64,000 bases of DNA from Kordiimonas lipolytica (GTDB taxonomy: Bacteria; Pseudomonadota; Alphaproteobacteria; Sphingomonadales; Kordiimonadaceae), in assembly GCF_001550065.1 (NCBI RefSeq), contig NZ_LRUB01000028.1:72275-136274 (forward strand). The letters are read 5' to 3'. The stretch's first letter is position 1. The number at the start of each line of letters is the position of its first letter. Below are positions 20,694 through 28,421 of this stretch, one piece after another. The notes under the pieces were generated by a model. The model was not told the origin of the DNA, made no database searches, and worked only from the letters and a program-made list of their open reading frames with translations. Made by a program: the position numbers and the translations under genes.

Positions 20694-20799
20694 GCGTCTC
20701 TTGCGGGACGGTGTTTAGGCTTTTTATGCCTACCTTGTCAATCACTGAATGTTTCTTTTTTGGATTTTTTTTGACCGCCAAATTCCGGCGCTCGGGCAC

Positions 20800-20840
20800 A
20801 AAAAAAGACGCAGCTGGATGAACCAAACTGCGTCTCTTCT
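20800..20840 (-). terminator. Terminator after the second tRNA-Asp gene
   Basis: On the minus strand GACGCAG and CTGCGTC form a stem with a 14-base loop, followed by seven T. It ends about 36 bases downstream of the tRNA-Asp copy at 20876. Confidence 0.7.
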
Positions 20841-20875
20841 TTTACCCTAGGGACCATGGCCCTTTGGGCCGCAAG

Positions 20876-20952
20876 TGGCGCGAGTGACGGGGCTCGAACC
20901 CGCGACCTTCGGCGTGACAGGCCGACACTCTAACCAACTGAGCTACACCCGC
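20876..20952 (-). tRNA. tRNA-Asp (GTC), copy 2
   Basis: Same 77-base sequence as the copy at 20617-20693, with anticodon loop CTGTCAC and encoded CCA. Each copy has its own terminator, so these are two transcription units or a duplicated unit. Identity extends beyond the mature tRNA on both sides (GCAAG before, GCGTCTCTTGCG after), consistent with a fairly recent tandem duplication. Confidence 0.96.
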
Positions 20953-21178
20953 GCGTCTCTTGCGTGAGGGGTGTTTAAGCCCACCCCCTGCCCCTGTCAA
21001 CGGCTTTTTTAAAACATTTTTTCCTTCAAATGCTTTTCCGGCGGAATTTGGCTAAAAGCGGTTGGCCTCAGCAAGAAATACCTGTCTTCACGATGTCTCT
21101 TTGTAACGAGTATCTCAAACTTCACACGAGAAAGGCTCAGCCGTCTTGCTTGGATTGCAGAAGAAGGATTCGAGCGTC

Positions 21179-21727
21179 ATGCCCTATCAGGAATTGATCG
21201 ACTATCTGGACAACGCCGATGATGGCGGATTTGCTGCCGATGTCGCTGCCTATCTCAATGACAAAGTCGCAAACTTTCACGACGTCGCAGACTATTTCTC
21301 GCCGCGCCCGGACCCTGACCCTGATTATTTCAATGAAGCGACTGTGCAAGGTGCCATGTTTCTGGTTTTGAACGAATGGACCCAAGGTGATGATGAAAAC
21401 GAAGATCACTATTTGATCAGAATGGAAATTTTTTATCGTGGCGGGCCTCAAAACACCCCATACAGAGCCGATATTTGGGTCACTTACGATAATGATGATG
21501 ACGACCCCCGCAATGTCGTTTTCGAACTGAAGACAGACTTCCAACCAGAAAGCGTCAACGCTGATGTCGGCAAGCTAGAAAACAATCTGGATCAGAACTT
21601 CAATGATTTTGACTTGGGGTACGCCGCCTATATCTATGATCCAGAAAATGATGGCTGGTGCGCCAACATTGATGCCCCGATGAACGAAGATGTAGCTACG
21701 ATTCCGATCCCCGTAAATATTCCCTGA
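21179..21727 (+). CDS. Acidic hypothetical protein with a PD-(D/E)XK-nuclease-like motif
   Basis: I do not recognise the family. The ATG start at 21179 (MPYQELIDYL) gives 182 residues with an AGAAGGA upstream; a TTG 33 bases earlier is less likely. The protein is very acidic. In order it shows an amphipathic helix with E53 and E66, strands YLIRMEIFY, YRADIWVTYDN (D98) and NVVFELKTDF (E116, K118), then a helix (ADVGKLENNLDQNF) and a strand LGYAAYIY. The D...ExK order followed by a Q-containing helix is the core of the restriction-endonuclease-like fold. That reading is inference. It has no partner gene on its strand and lies between duplicated tRNA-Asp and tRNA-Val genes, a likely accessory site. 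Confidence 0.75.
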   Translation: MPYQELIDYLDNADDGGFAADVAAYLNDKVANFHDVADYFSPRPDPDPDYFNEATVQGAMFLVLNEWTQGDDENEDHYLIRMEIFYRGGPQNTPYRADIWVTYDNDDDDPRNVVFELKTDFQPESVNADVGKLENNLDQNFNDFDLGYAAYIYDPENDGWCANIDAPMNEDVATIPIPVNIP

Positions 21728-21737
21728 CGCGCCTGGG

Positions 21738-22010
21738 TTACAGTGCAAAATAGGCAAAAGCAGCTGCTGCAACCACGCTTCCGATGGTCAGAGTCCAAAA
21801 AGGTTGCCGACGGGTCATTTCAAATACAAGCAGGAACGCATTCAGCACGGGATGAAACGCCGCGATTACCCTCACCAAAGACATGGTGCGCTCACGCGCG
21901 GTCGCATCTTCGTCATAGAGCTTGTCGCGCGGATCTTTGGGCGCCCAAGTGGCTTCAACCACTATTCCGCCGTCTTGATTACCACTTTCGGAATTCACTG
22001 CTTCGGTCAT
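21738..22010 (-). CDS. Small membrane protein of unknown function
   Basis: A 90-residue protein with a polar, acidic N-terminal half (TEAVNSESGNQDGG; PKDPRDKLYDEDATARE) and two hydrophobic segments at about residues 44-62 (LVRVIAAFHPVLNAFLLVFE) and 72-90 (WTLTIGSVVAAAAFAYFAL). They are separated by MTRRQPF. I do not recognise it. It starts ten bases after the esterase-like gene stop and so is probably co-transcribed with it. It converges with the acidic nuclease-like gene, with only ten bases between the two stops. Confidence 0.65.
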   Translation of the reverse strand: MTEAVNSESGNQDGGIVVEATWAPKDPRDKLYDEDATARERTMSLVRVIAAFHPVLNAFLLVFEMTRRQPFWTLTIGSVVAAAAFAYFAL

Positions 22011-22019
22011 TCGATCACT

Positions 22020-22862
22020 CTAACTGCCCGAGCCTCGGGCCTCCTTAAATATCCAAAGCATCCCTTGCCTATAAGCCTCTGGAGCCGCAGAAAAGTGATT
22101 CTGCCCCGGCAGGTCAGCAACCTTCAATGTCCAGGGTAAATTCTTTCGGCCTTTCCAGGCTTCGCCCCAACGGCCCGCCGGCACGCGGAAACGGGGATCG
22201 TCTTCTGTACCGCTTGAAACATACAGCCGCGCGCTACCTTGCCCTGCTGCCGCCTTCATAGAAAGAAAATAGTCCAGATTCCGGTGCAACGCCGGATTGC
22301 TGGCTATTAACCCAAAGAACAGGTCAGGCTCGTGCAACGCTGCAAATAACACAAATTGGCCGCCAAGCGATTGCCCAAATAATATCCGCTGGTTTTCATC
22401 TGCCGCATAATTGTTTTCAATAAAGGGGATGAGCTCCCGCTTCAGAAATTCCAAAAACTGACCAGCCCCCCCGTAATGATCCCTACTCTCTGCAGGGGCG
22501 GTAAAGTCTGTACTACGCAGGTTTCCTTGTCGCCAATCATCGGTGCCATAAGAAATTCCAACAATTATCATGTCCGGCATATCGTTGGCGAACACTAGGT
22601 ATGAACCATAGCCTGCCAGCATCGGAAAAGTATGGCCTCCGTCCAGCAAATAAGCCACAGGCCACTTTTTCTTTTCTTGTCCATAGGCCACGGGCAGTCG
22701 CACATGAATGTGGAAATCCCGCGCAAGGCTGGCAGACTGGAATAGATGGTAAGCTGGCTCGTTCAGGCCATGCGGATGCAGGACGGAGTGTTGTTTGGCA
22801 GGTTCGTCGGCCCAAACGTCAATATTTGCGAAAAGTACGACGGCGATCCATAGCAAGCGCAT
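22020..22862 (-). CDS. Secreted alpha/beta-hydrolase, putative esterase (COG2819/Fes-like)
   Basis: A 280-residue protein. The chosen ATG has a near-ideal AAAGGAGA ribosome-binding site and opens a signal peptide, MRLLWIAVVLFANIDVWA-DE; a longer frame upstream lacks such a site. Motifs of the esterase D/enterochelin-esterase-like group are present: PVAYLLDGGHTFPML, IIVGISYGTDDWR, the nucleophile elbow LFGQSLGGQFVLF, a possible acid region SSGTEDDPRF, and the catalytic histidine in PGQNHFSAAP. The substrate is unknown. Export to the periplasm is predicted. The small membrane gene follows directly. Confidence 0.85.
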   Translation of the reverse strand: MRLLWIAVVLFANIDVWADEPAKQHSVLHPHGLNEPAYHLFQSASLARDFHIHVRLPVAYGQEKKKWPVAYLLDGGHTFPMLAGYGSYLVFANDMPDMIIVGISYGTDDWRQGNLRSTDFTAPAESRDHYGGAGQFLEFLKRELIPFIENNYAADENQRILFGQSLGGQFVLFAALHEPDLFFGLIASNPALHRNLDYFLSMKAAAGQGSARLYVSSGTEDDPRFRVPAGRWGEAWKGRKNLPWTLKVADLPGQNHFSAAPEAYRQGMLWIFKEARGSGS

Positions 22863-22985
22863 ATTCCTGTCTCCTTTTCGATAAGGATACCAAGCAGCAA
22901 GACCTGCCCCAAGGAAATACAAGCCCCCTAAACGAAAGACTTTGGGCCCTGGGTGAAACTGGTTTTCAAGGAATGAAGGTGAGAA

Positions 22986-23061
22986 TGGTGGGCGATGACA
23001 GGCTCGAACTGCCGACCCTCTCGGTGTAAACGAGATGCTCTACCAACTGAGCTAATCGCCC
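22986..23061 (-). tRNA. tRNA-Val (TAC), copy 1
   Basis: The 76-base cloverleaf has acceptor GGGCGAT/ATCGCCC and discriminator A with encoded CCA. The anticodon stem TCTCG/CGAGA surrounds the loop TTTACAC (anticodon TAC). It is identical to the copy at 23092-23167, 30 bases upstream on the same strand, so the two are probably co-transcribed. Confidence 0.96.
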
Positions 23062-23091
23062 ACTCTCAAAAGGCACCGACACTGGAAGGAA

Positions 23092-23167
23092 TGGTGGGCG
23101 ATGACAGGCTCGAACTGCCGACCCTCTCGGTGTAAACGAGATGCTCTACCAACTGAGCTAATCGCCC
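23092..23167 (-). tRNA. tRNA-Val (TAC), copy 2
   Basis: Same 76-base sequence as copy 1, with anticodon loop TTTACAC and encoded CCA. The 30-base spacer and short shared flank (GAATGG on the downstream side) suggest a tandem duplication. It lies downstream of the TetR-type gene on the same strand. Confidence 0.96.
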
Positions 23168-23227
23168 ATACCAGTGTGGTGAGCGCGCTTTTAAGATTAA
23201 ACGAAGCCTCTGTCCACCCCTTTTTTT

Positions 23228-23857
23228 TCAATTTTCTTGCACAAGATACCGATAAAGCATCCTGACGATCTCATGCACAAGTTTGTCAGCTTCAATATCC
23301 TTGGGCGGATAGAGGATATAGCCATGCACCAAGCCTTCGACTGCCTGCACAAGAAGGTAGCAGGAAACGCTCATATCCTCAGCCTTTACTTCCGGATACT
23401 GCTGGAAAAGAGCGACAAGTTCCCCTGCAAATTTGCGTTCTGCAGCCTCTTTTTCAGCAGTGAATGACGGGGGTAGCGGCGCTTCATTGAAAAGCACGCG
23501 GTGCAAGTCCGGGTTAACTTGGTGAAGGGCAATCAGCGCCTCGACAAAGTGTCTTAAAAGCTGTTTGAGGGGCGGTTGGGTGATAAGTGCGGCAGCCAGT
23601 TTTTCACGGATCAACAAAAACCCCTCTTCCATGTGGCGTTCCGCAAGAGCAAGCAGCAGGGCCTCCTTGTTCGGAAAATATTGATATAGTGAACCTATCG
23701 ATACCCCTGCCCGAATCGCAACCTTGTCTGTGGTGCCGCCGGTATATCCCTGCTCGCAAAAAACCTGAGCTGCTGCCTCCAGGATGGCTTCTACCGTAGC
23801 AATAGAGCGTGCCTGTTTTGGCTGCTTTCTTGGCTTTTGGCTTAATTGAGGCGGCAT
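23228..23857 (-). CDS. TetR/AcrR family transcriptional regulator
   Basis: A one-component DNA-binding repressor of 209 residues, taking the ATG with AAGGATAGG upstream; a longer frame has no ribosome-binding site. The N-terminal domain has the TetR pattern ATVEAILEAAAQVFCEQGYTGGTTDKVAIRAGVSIGSLYQYFPNKEALL, the helix-turn-helix lying at about residues 38-57 of this start. The C-terminal ligand domain is unremarkable. It is divergent from the DUF3703-MBL gene with a 107-base gap that contains a good palindrome, so it most likely represses itself and that gene. Its ligand is unknown. Confidence 0.93.
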   Translation of the reverse strand: MPPQLSQKPRKQPKQARSIATVEAILEAAAQVFCEQGYTGGTTDKVAIRAGVSIGSLYQYFPNKEALLLALAERHMEEGFLLIREKLAAALITQPPLKQLLRHFVEALIALHQVNPDLHRVLFNEAPLPPSFTAEKEAAERKFAGELVALFQQYPEVKAEDMSVSCYLLVQAVEGLVHGYILYPPKDIEADKLVHEIVRMLYRYLVQEN

Positions 23858-23883
23858 TTTTCCTATCCTTCGAATGCGAGGTG

Positions 23884-23909
23884 AAAATATGAATAATTTC
23901 TCATATTTT
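23884..23909. promoter_or_regulatory. Candidate operator of the TetR regulator
   Basis: AAAATATGA and TCATATTTT form a perfect 9-base inverted repeat with an 8-base spacer. It is 26 bases after the regulator start codon and 55 bases before the divergent gene. Position and symmetry suit a TetR dimer site; binding is inferred. Confidence 0.5.
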
Positions 23910-23964
23910 AAGAAAAGGCAACAACACCAAGTCAAACGGCGCCAACAGATGTCGGGAGGTATTT

Positions 23965-25308
23965 ATGAAAAAAGAACTTAGAGAGGCATTTGAATCGGAA
24001 ATGACAAAGGCAAAACGCCTGTATAGTGCCGATGATCTTTCAGCTGCCTTCCATCACCTTGAACGCGCCCATATTCTGGGGCAACGATTCTATGTCCCTC
24101 ATGTTGTCAGTCACTGGTGGATGCTCAAGGTCGGATTGAAGCGTTCAGACCTGTGGGAAATCTTCGGTCAACTAATGCGTATTATCGCCTCTGCGGGGTC
24201 ATTGCTGGGCTGGGTGCCTGCAGGCAACACCGGCGGCGCAAACGTCAGTCCTATCAAGCCAATGCCCATCCCGGATGATCTGGCAAGTCTGCTGAAGGAT
24301 GAAAGAGCCCCGAGCATGATCAGATTCGCATTCCGCATCATTGCTGTTGCCCTGATTGCCTCCCTGGCATTCGTTGCCCTCTGGCTTTTACGCCACAATC
24401 AGAAGGTTGCTTTGATTGATGCGGAATGGCGAGAACAGCAAGAGCCTCAGCTTGCCAATGTCGGCGCTGTTCGCGATGTCACGATCCAGCCTCTCGTCAA
24501 CTGGCACGCATCAGACCCAACCTATGCGACCGAAGCAGGAGTATCCTATCTGCTCCAAGCGGACGGAAGAGCTATCTTGTTCGACTTGGGCAGCAACAAA
24601 GGCAAACAAGCCCCTTCCCCGCTGGAAGCAAATATGGCTTTGTTTCAAATATCCGTCGACACCATTGATTCAATATTTCTGAGCCACCATCATTTCGATC
24701 ACGTCGGCGGGCGAGAATGGGCGGCACGGAACACTTTTTCATTCGGCGTCCACCAACCGAAACTTTCTGAAAAGATTGAAATTTTTGCCCCAATACCGCT
24801 TGAGTACCCTGGTCATCCGGTAACCCATATTACCGCGCCGAAGGTTATCGCCCCAGGTATAGCCAGCATCGGCCCAATCAAGCGGCAGCTGCTGATGGGG
24901 CAGATTCAGGAGCAGGCATTGGCCCTTCATGTCGAAGGCAAGGGAATACTATTGGTTATCGGGTGTGGCCACCAGACGCTGAGAAAGATAGTATCCCGTA
25001 CCAAAGCCGTTTTTGACGCCCCTATCTTCGCCATTGTCGGTGATCTTCACTATCCGGTGCCTGATGGTCAAATGACCTTGGCCGGCGTCAATCTACAGCG
25101 CACTTTTGCATCTGGCGGTGGGCTTTTTTCCCAACTAACAATGGCAGACGTCGAAGAAGACTTCGACCTGCTGCAATCGCTGGATCTGGAACTACTGGCC
25201 ATGGGTAGCCACGACACAAGCGATACCGTTCTCGAAATGGCGGCTCGCAGATTTCCTGGCAGTTTTCAACGCGTCGAAGTCGGTAAAACAATCAAATTAA
25301 CCGAATGA
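23965..25308 (+). CDS. DUF3703 - transmembrane - metallo-beta-lactamase fusion protein
   Basis: A 447-residue protein with three parts. Residues 1-110 match DUF3703 as I know it: HHLERAHILGQ, HWWMLKVG, then SLLGWVPAGNTGGANVSPIKPMPIPDDL. Residues 119-142 are a transmembrane helix. Residues 170-447 are a metallo-beta-lactamase domain of the type with AGVSYLLQADGRAILFDLGS. It has the zinc motif HHHFDH (H241, H243, D245, H246), then VIGCGH (H336), GDLH (H362) and GSHDTSD (H416), which resembles the methanopterin/dihydropterin-phosphate-synthase-like MBL group. DUF3703 normally stands alone, about 120 residues. The start ATG follows GGGAGG. Probably controlled by the divergent TetR regulator. Substrate unknown. 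Confidence 0.85.
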   Translation: MKKELREAFESEMTKAKRLYSADDLSAAFHHLERAHILGQRFYVPHVVSHWWMLKVGLKRSDLWEIFGQLMRIIASAGSLLGWVPAGNTGGANVSPIKPMPIPDDLASLLKDERAPSMIRFAFRIIAVALIASLAFVALWLLRHNQKVALIDAEWREQQEPQLANVGAVRDVTIQPLVNWHASDPTYATEAGVSYLLQADGRAILFDLGSNKGKQAPSPLEANMALFQISVDTIDSIFLSHHHFDHVGGREWAARNTFSFGVHQPKLSEKIEIFAPIPLEYPGHPVTHITAPKVIAPGIASIGPIKRQLLMGQIQEQALALHVEGKGILLVIGCGHQTLRKIVSRTKAVFDAPIFAIVGDLHYPVPDGQMTLAGVNLQRTFASGGGLFSQLTMADVEEDFDLLQSLDLELLAMGSHDTSDTVLEMAARRFPGSFQRVEVGKTIKLTE

Positions 25309-25331
25309 TCCACTGACCTGCAGTCAGCCCA

Positions 25332-25366
25332 AAGAAAAACGGCTGCGGAAATCCACAGCCGTTCTC
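25332..25366 (-). terminator. Terminator between the HU gene and the MBL fusion gene
   Basis: AACGGCTG and CAGCCGTT pair around CGGAAATC, here with T-rich sequence on both sides. It lies 20 bases beyond the HU stop on the minus strand and 24 bases beyond the MBL stop on the plus strand, so it probably serves both. Confidence 0.75.
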
Positions 25367-25386
25367 TTTTCAAGAGTGTAAACAGA

Positions 25387-25662
25387 TTACTTGTTTACAG
25401 CGTCCTTGAGACCCTTGCCAGCCTTGAACTTAGGCTGCTTGGAAGCAGGGATGTCAATTTCTTCGCCAGTGCGTGGGTTACGGCCTTTAGTAGCAGCACG
25501 CTGTGCTACTGCGAAAGTACCGAAGCCTACGAGACGAACTTCGCCGCCGCCAGCGAGAGCGCCGGAGATGGAATCGAATACAGCGTCTACTGCTTTACCA
25601 GCGTCAGCTTTGGACAGGTCTGCTGATTCAGCAACCTTTGCGATCAGATCATTTTTATTCAA
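25387..25662 (-). CDS. hupB: DNA-binding protein HU
   Basis: Histone-like nucleoid protein of 91 residues. The family N-terminus (M)[27 protein letters not shown] is read from a TTG codon at 25660-25662. That codon has a strong AGAGGGGG five bases upstream; an ATG 23 codons earlier would add a non-homologous leader. The DNA-binding arm [24 protein letters not shown] is intact. It follows lon, the usual order in alphaproteobacteria. Confidence 0.95.
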   Translation of the reverse strand: MNKNDLIAKVAESADLSKADAGKAVDAVFDSISGALAGGGEVRLVGFGTFAVAQRAATKGRNPRTGEEIDIPASKQPKFKAGKGLKDAVNK

Positions 25663-25753
25663 GGTATCCCCCTCTGAGTTGAAGAGTTTGATTTCGTTAT
25701 TAGCTCCGAAATGCGAATGCAGTTTAGGCACGGTAAAATCCGCTTGTCAAAGC

Positions 25754-25790
25754 AAAAAACCGCAGAAAACTGCGGTTTTGAGCTTTTTTT
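25754..25790 (-). terminator. Terminator after lon
   Basis: AAAACCGCAG and CTGCGGTTTT pair with a four-base loop and T-rich sequence on the minus strand, 34 bases beyond the lon stop. It separates lon from the HU gene, which must then have its own promoter between about 25663 and 25754. Confidence 0.7.
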
Positions 25791-25823
25791 TCCTTGAAAT
25801 TTATTCAATTAGGCTCAAAGGGG

Positions 25824-28241
25824 CTAATGAGTCGTAAGTTCCGCCTCATCTGCACCATCAGCAGAAGCCACTTCGTTGAGCTCTTCTTCGTCCGGCCATT
25901 CGATTGGTTCCATAGGACCAGCGAGAGCATGCTCCAGCACCTCATCCACATTGGAAACTGCAACAATTTCAAGGCCTTTCGTGACATTGTCAGGAATTTC
26001 AGCCAAGTCTTTCTCGTTATCTTTCGGGATGAGAACCTTGGTGATTCCGCCCCTGAGAGCCGCCAGCAGTTTTTCCTTCAAGCCACCAATCGGCAGCACC
26101 CGGCCGCGCAGTGTCACTTCGCCAGTCATGGCGATATTTTTTCTCACCGCGATTCCCGTGAGGACAGAAACAATAGACGTACACATGGCTACACCGGCTG
26201 ATGGGCCATCTTTCGGTGTTGCGCCTTCCGGCACGTGGATGTGAATATCCTTCTTTTCAAACACTTTCGGATGAATGCCGAATTCAACACAGCGGGACTG
26301 CACATAAGACCGTGCCGCCTGAATCGATTCTTTCATCACGTCGCCAAGCTTGCCTGTCTGTTTGATCTGGCCTTTGCCCGCAACGGTCACGGCCTCGATT
26401 GCCAACAGCTCACCGCCAACTTCCGTCCAGGCAAGCCCAGTCGTCAGGCCAACCTGATCGGTTTCTTCCGCCTGGCCGTAGCGATATTTCCGCACGCCGG
26501 CATACTGATTGAGGTTCCGAGACGTCAGGGCCACCTTGTCACGTGACCCTTCAACGATCTCTTTCACCGCCTTACGCACCAGCTTGGCGATCTCACGCTC
26601 CAGGCTCCGAACACCGGCCTCCCGAGTGTAATAACGCACCACGTCCTTGAGCGCGCCGTCGGAAATCGACCATTCACCCTTCTTAAGGCCATGATCTTTC
26701 ACCTGTTTCGGGATCAGGTGACGCCGTGCGATCTCAACCTTCTCTTCTTCGGTATAGCCAGACAGATGAATGATCTCCATCCGGTCCAGAAGTGGGCGCG
26801 GCATACGAAGCGAGTTGGCGGTGGTTACGAACATCACGTTTGAAAGATCATAGTCCACTTCGAGATAGTGGTCGTTGAACTTGCTGTTTTGTTCCGGGTC
26901 CAACACTTCAAGAAGTGCCGACGCCGGATCACCGCGGAAGTCCTGACCCATCTTGTCGATTTCATCGAACAGGAACAGTGGATTCGTCGTTCCCGCTTTT
27001 TTCATCGACTGCATTACCTTGCCAGGCATGGAACCGATGTACGTACGTCGGTGACCACGAATCTCGGCTTCGTCCCTCACGCCGCCAAGCGAAAAGCGAA
27101 CAAATTCGCGGCCCGTAGCCTTCGCGATCGACTTGCCAAGGGATGTTTTACCAACACCAGGAGGGCCAACCAGGCAAAGAATGGGACCCTTGAGTTTCTT
27201 CGCGCGCTGCTGCACCGCAAGATACTCGATAATCCGCTCTTTCACCTTCTCAAGGCCATAGTGGTCGGTATCCAGAATTTTCTGTGCGAGCTTGATGTCT
27301 TTCTTCACGCGGCTTTTTTTGCCCCATGGAATGGTCAGCATCCAATCGAGGAAGTTCCGCACAACTGTGGCTTCCGCAGACATTGGGCTCATGGATTTCA
27401 GCTTCTTCAATTCAGCCAGGCACTTTTCTTCGGCTTCCTTGGTCAGCTTGGTCTTGGCGATTCGGTCTTCCAGTTCCTGGATTTCCTCGCGACCATCGTC
27501 GCCCTCGCCCAACTCCTTCTGAATAGCCTTGAGTTGCTCGTTCAGATAATATTCGCGCTGGGTCTTCTCCATCTGACGTTTTACGCGGCCGCGAATCTTT
27601 TTCTCGACCTGCAGCACGCCGATTTCGCCTTCCATGAAGCTGAAAATGCGCTCAAGCCGCTGAGCCACGGAAACTGTCGCCAGAAGGTCCTGTTTATCAT
27701 CGATCTTGAGCGCAAGGTGGCTCGCAACCGTGTCAGCAAGTTTGCTGGCTTCTTCAATCTGGTTGACTGTCACCAACACTTCGGCAGGGATTTTCTTATT
27801 CAGCTTCACATATTGTTCGAACTGGGCAATGACAGACCGGCTGAGCGCTTCAATCTCCGAATCGTCTTCTTCCCCATCAGCCATCAGTTCGGCTTCGGCT
27901 TCGAAATAATCTTCATCGCGTACGAATTTCTTGATTGTTGCACGGTTGAAGCCTTCAACAAGAACTTTCACGGTTCCATCCGGCAGCTTCAGGAGCTGGA
28001 GCACACTAGCGACCGTGCCAACCTCGAAAACATCTTTTGTCTTCGGATCGTCTTCACCCGCTTCCTTTTGCGCAACAAGCAGGATTTGCTTGTCTTTTGC
28101 CATCACTTCTTCCAGTGCCCGGACGGATTTGTCGCGACCGACAAAGAGCGGCACGATCATATGTGGGAAAACCACAATGTCGCGGAGGGGCAAAACTGGC
28201 AAAGTAACGATGTTTGACGTGTTTTCTGCGGATTCGGACAT
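25824..28241 (-). CDS. lon: ATP-dependent protease Lon
   Basis: Cytoplasmic AAA+ serine protease that degrades damaged and regulatory proteins. The 805-residue protein has the N-terminal substrate domain (LPVLPLRDIVVFPHMIVPLFVGR). The AAA+ module has Walker A GPPGVGKTSLGKSIA, Walker B LFLFDEIDKMG and the VRDEAEIRGHRRTYIGSMPG region. The peptidase domain has the catalytic serine in KDGPSAGVAM and the lysine in PIGGLKEKLLAA. Length is typical. It follows clpX, separated by that gene's terminator. Confidence 0.98.
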   Translation of the reverse strand: MSESAENTSNIVTLPVLPLRDIVVFPHMIVPLFVGRDKSVRALEEVMAKDKQILLVAQKEAGEDDPKTKDVFEVGTVASVLQLLKLPDGTVKVLVEGFNRATIKKFVRDEDYFEAEAELMADGEEDDSEIEALSRSVIAQFEQYVKLNKKIPAEVLVTVNQIEEASKLADTVASHLALKIDDKQDLLATVSVAQRLERIFSFMEGEIGVLQVEKKIRGRVKRQMEKTQREYYLNEQLKAIQKELGEGDDGREEIQELEDRIAKTKLTKEAEEKCLAELKKLKSMSPMSAEATVVRNFLDWMLTIPWGKKSRVKKDIKLAQKILDTDHYGLEKVKERIIEYLAVQQRAKKLKGPILCLVGPPGVGKTSLGKSIAKATGREFVRFSLGGVRDEAEIRGHRRTYIGSMPGKVMQSMKKAGTTNPLFLFDEIDKMGQDFRGDPASALLEVLDPEQNSKFNDHYLEVDYDLSNVMFVTTANSLRMPRPLLDRMEIIHLSGYTEEEKVEIARRHLIPKQVKDHGLKKGEWSISDGALKDVVRYYTREAGVRSLEREIAKLVRKAVKEIVEGSRDKVALTSRNLNQYAGVRKYRYGQAEETDQVGLTTGLAWTEVGGELLAIEAVTVAGKGQIKQTGKLGDVMKESIQAARSYVQSRCVEFGIHPKVFEKKDIHIHVPEGATPKDGPSAGVAMCTSIVSVLTGIAVRKNIAMTGEVTLRGRVLPIGGLKEKLLAALRGGITKVLIPKDNEKDLAEIPDNVTKGLEIVAVSNVDEVLEHALAGPMEPIEWPDEEELNEVASADGADEAELTTH

Positions 28242-28283
28242 GAGAACAGCTTTCAGAACTAAATGTGTTACTTGATCGACCTG

Positions 28284-28310
28284 ATTTTAGGCCATTTCCG
28301 TTGAGACAAG
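28284..28310 (-). promoter_or_regulatory. Possible heat-shock (RpoH) promoter of lon
   Basis: On the minus strand CTTGTCT is followed after 12 bases by CCTAAAAT, resembling the sigma-32 pattern CTTGAAA-N13-CCCCAT. It is about 45 bases upstream of the lon start. Lon is heat-shock regulated in relatives; the match here is partial. Confidence 0.35.
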
Positions 28311-28361
28311 AAAGGAAAAGAGGTCGAAAAAAGGGTTTAAAGGCACTTTTCTGCCTTTCAC

Positions 28362-28400
28362 TATAAAAAATAAGGGCTGAAACTTCCGTTTCAACCCTTA
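28362..28400 (-). terminator. Terminator after clpX
   Basis: A 13-base stem (TAAGGGCTGAAAC / GTTTCAACCCTTA, one mismatch) with a four-base loop is followed on the minus strand by six T. It lies just beyond the clpX stop. Confidence 0.8.
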
Positions 28401-28421
28401 CTCAGCTCAAATATCGGTTTT

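Noticed and set aside
26868..28217. Plus-strand open frame of 449 codons opposite lon
   Set aside because: Antisense to an intact essential-class gene and without domain signatures.
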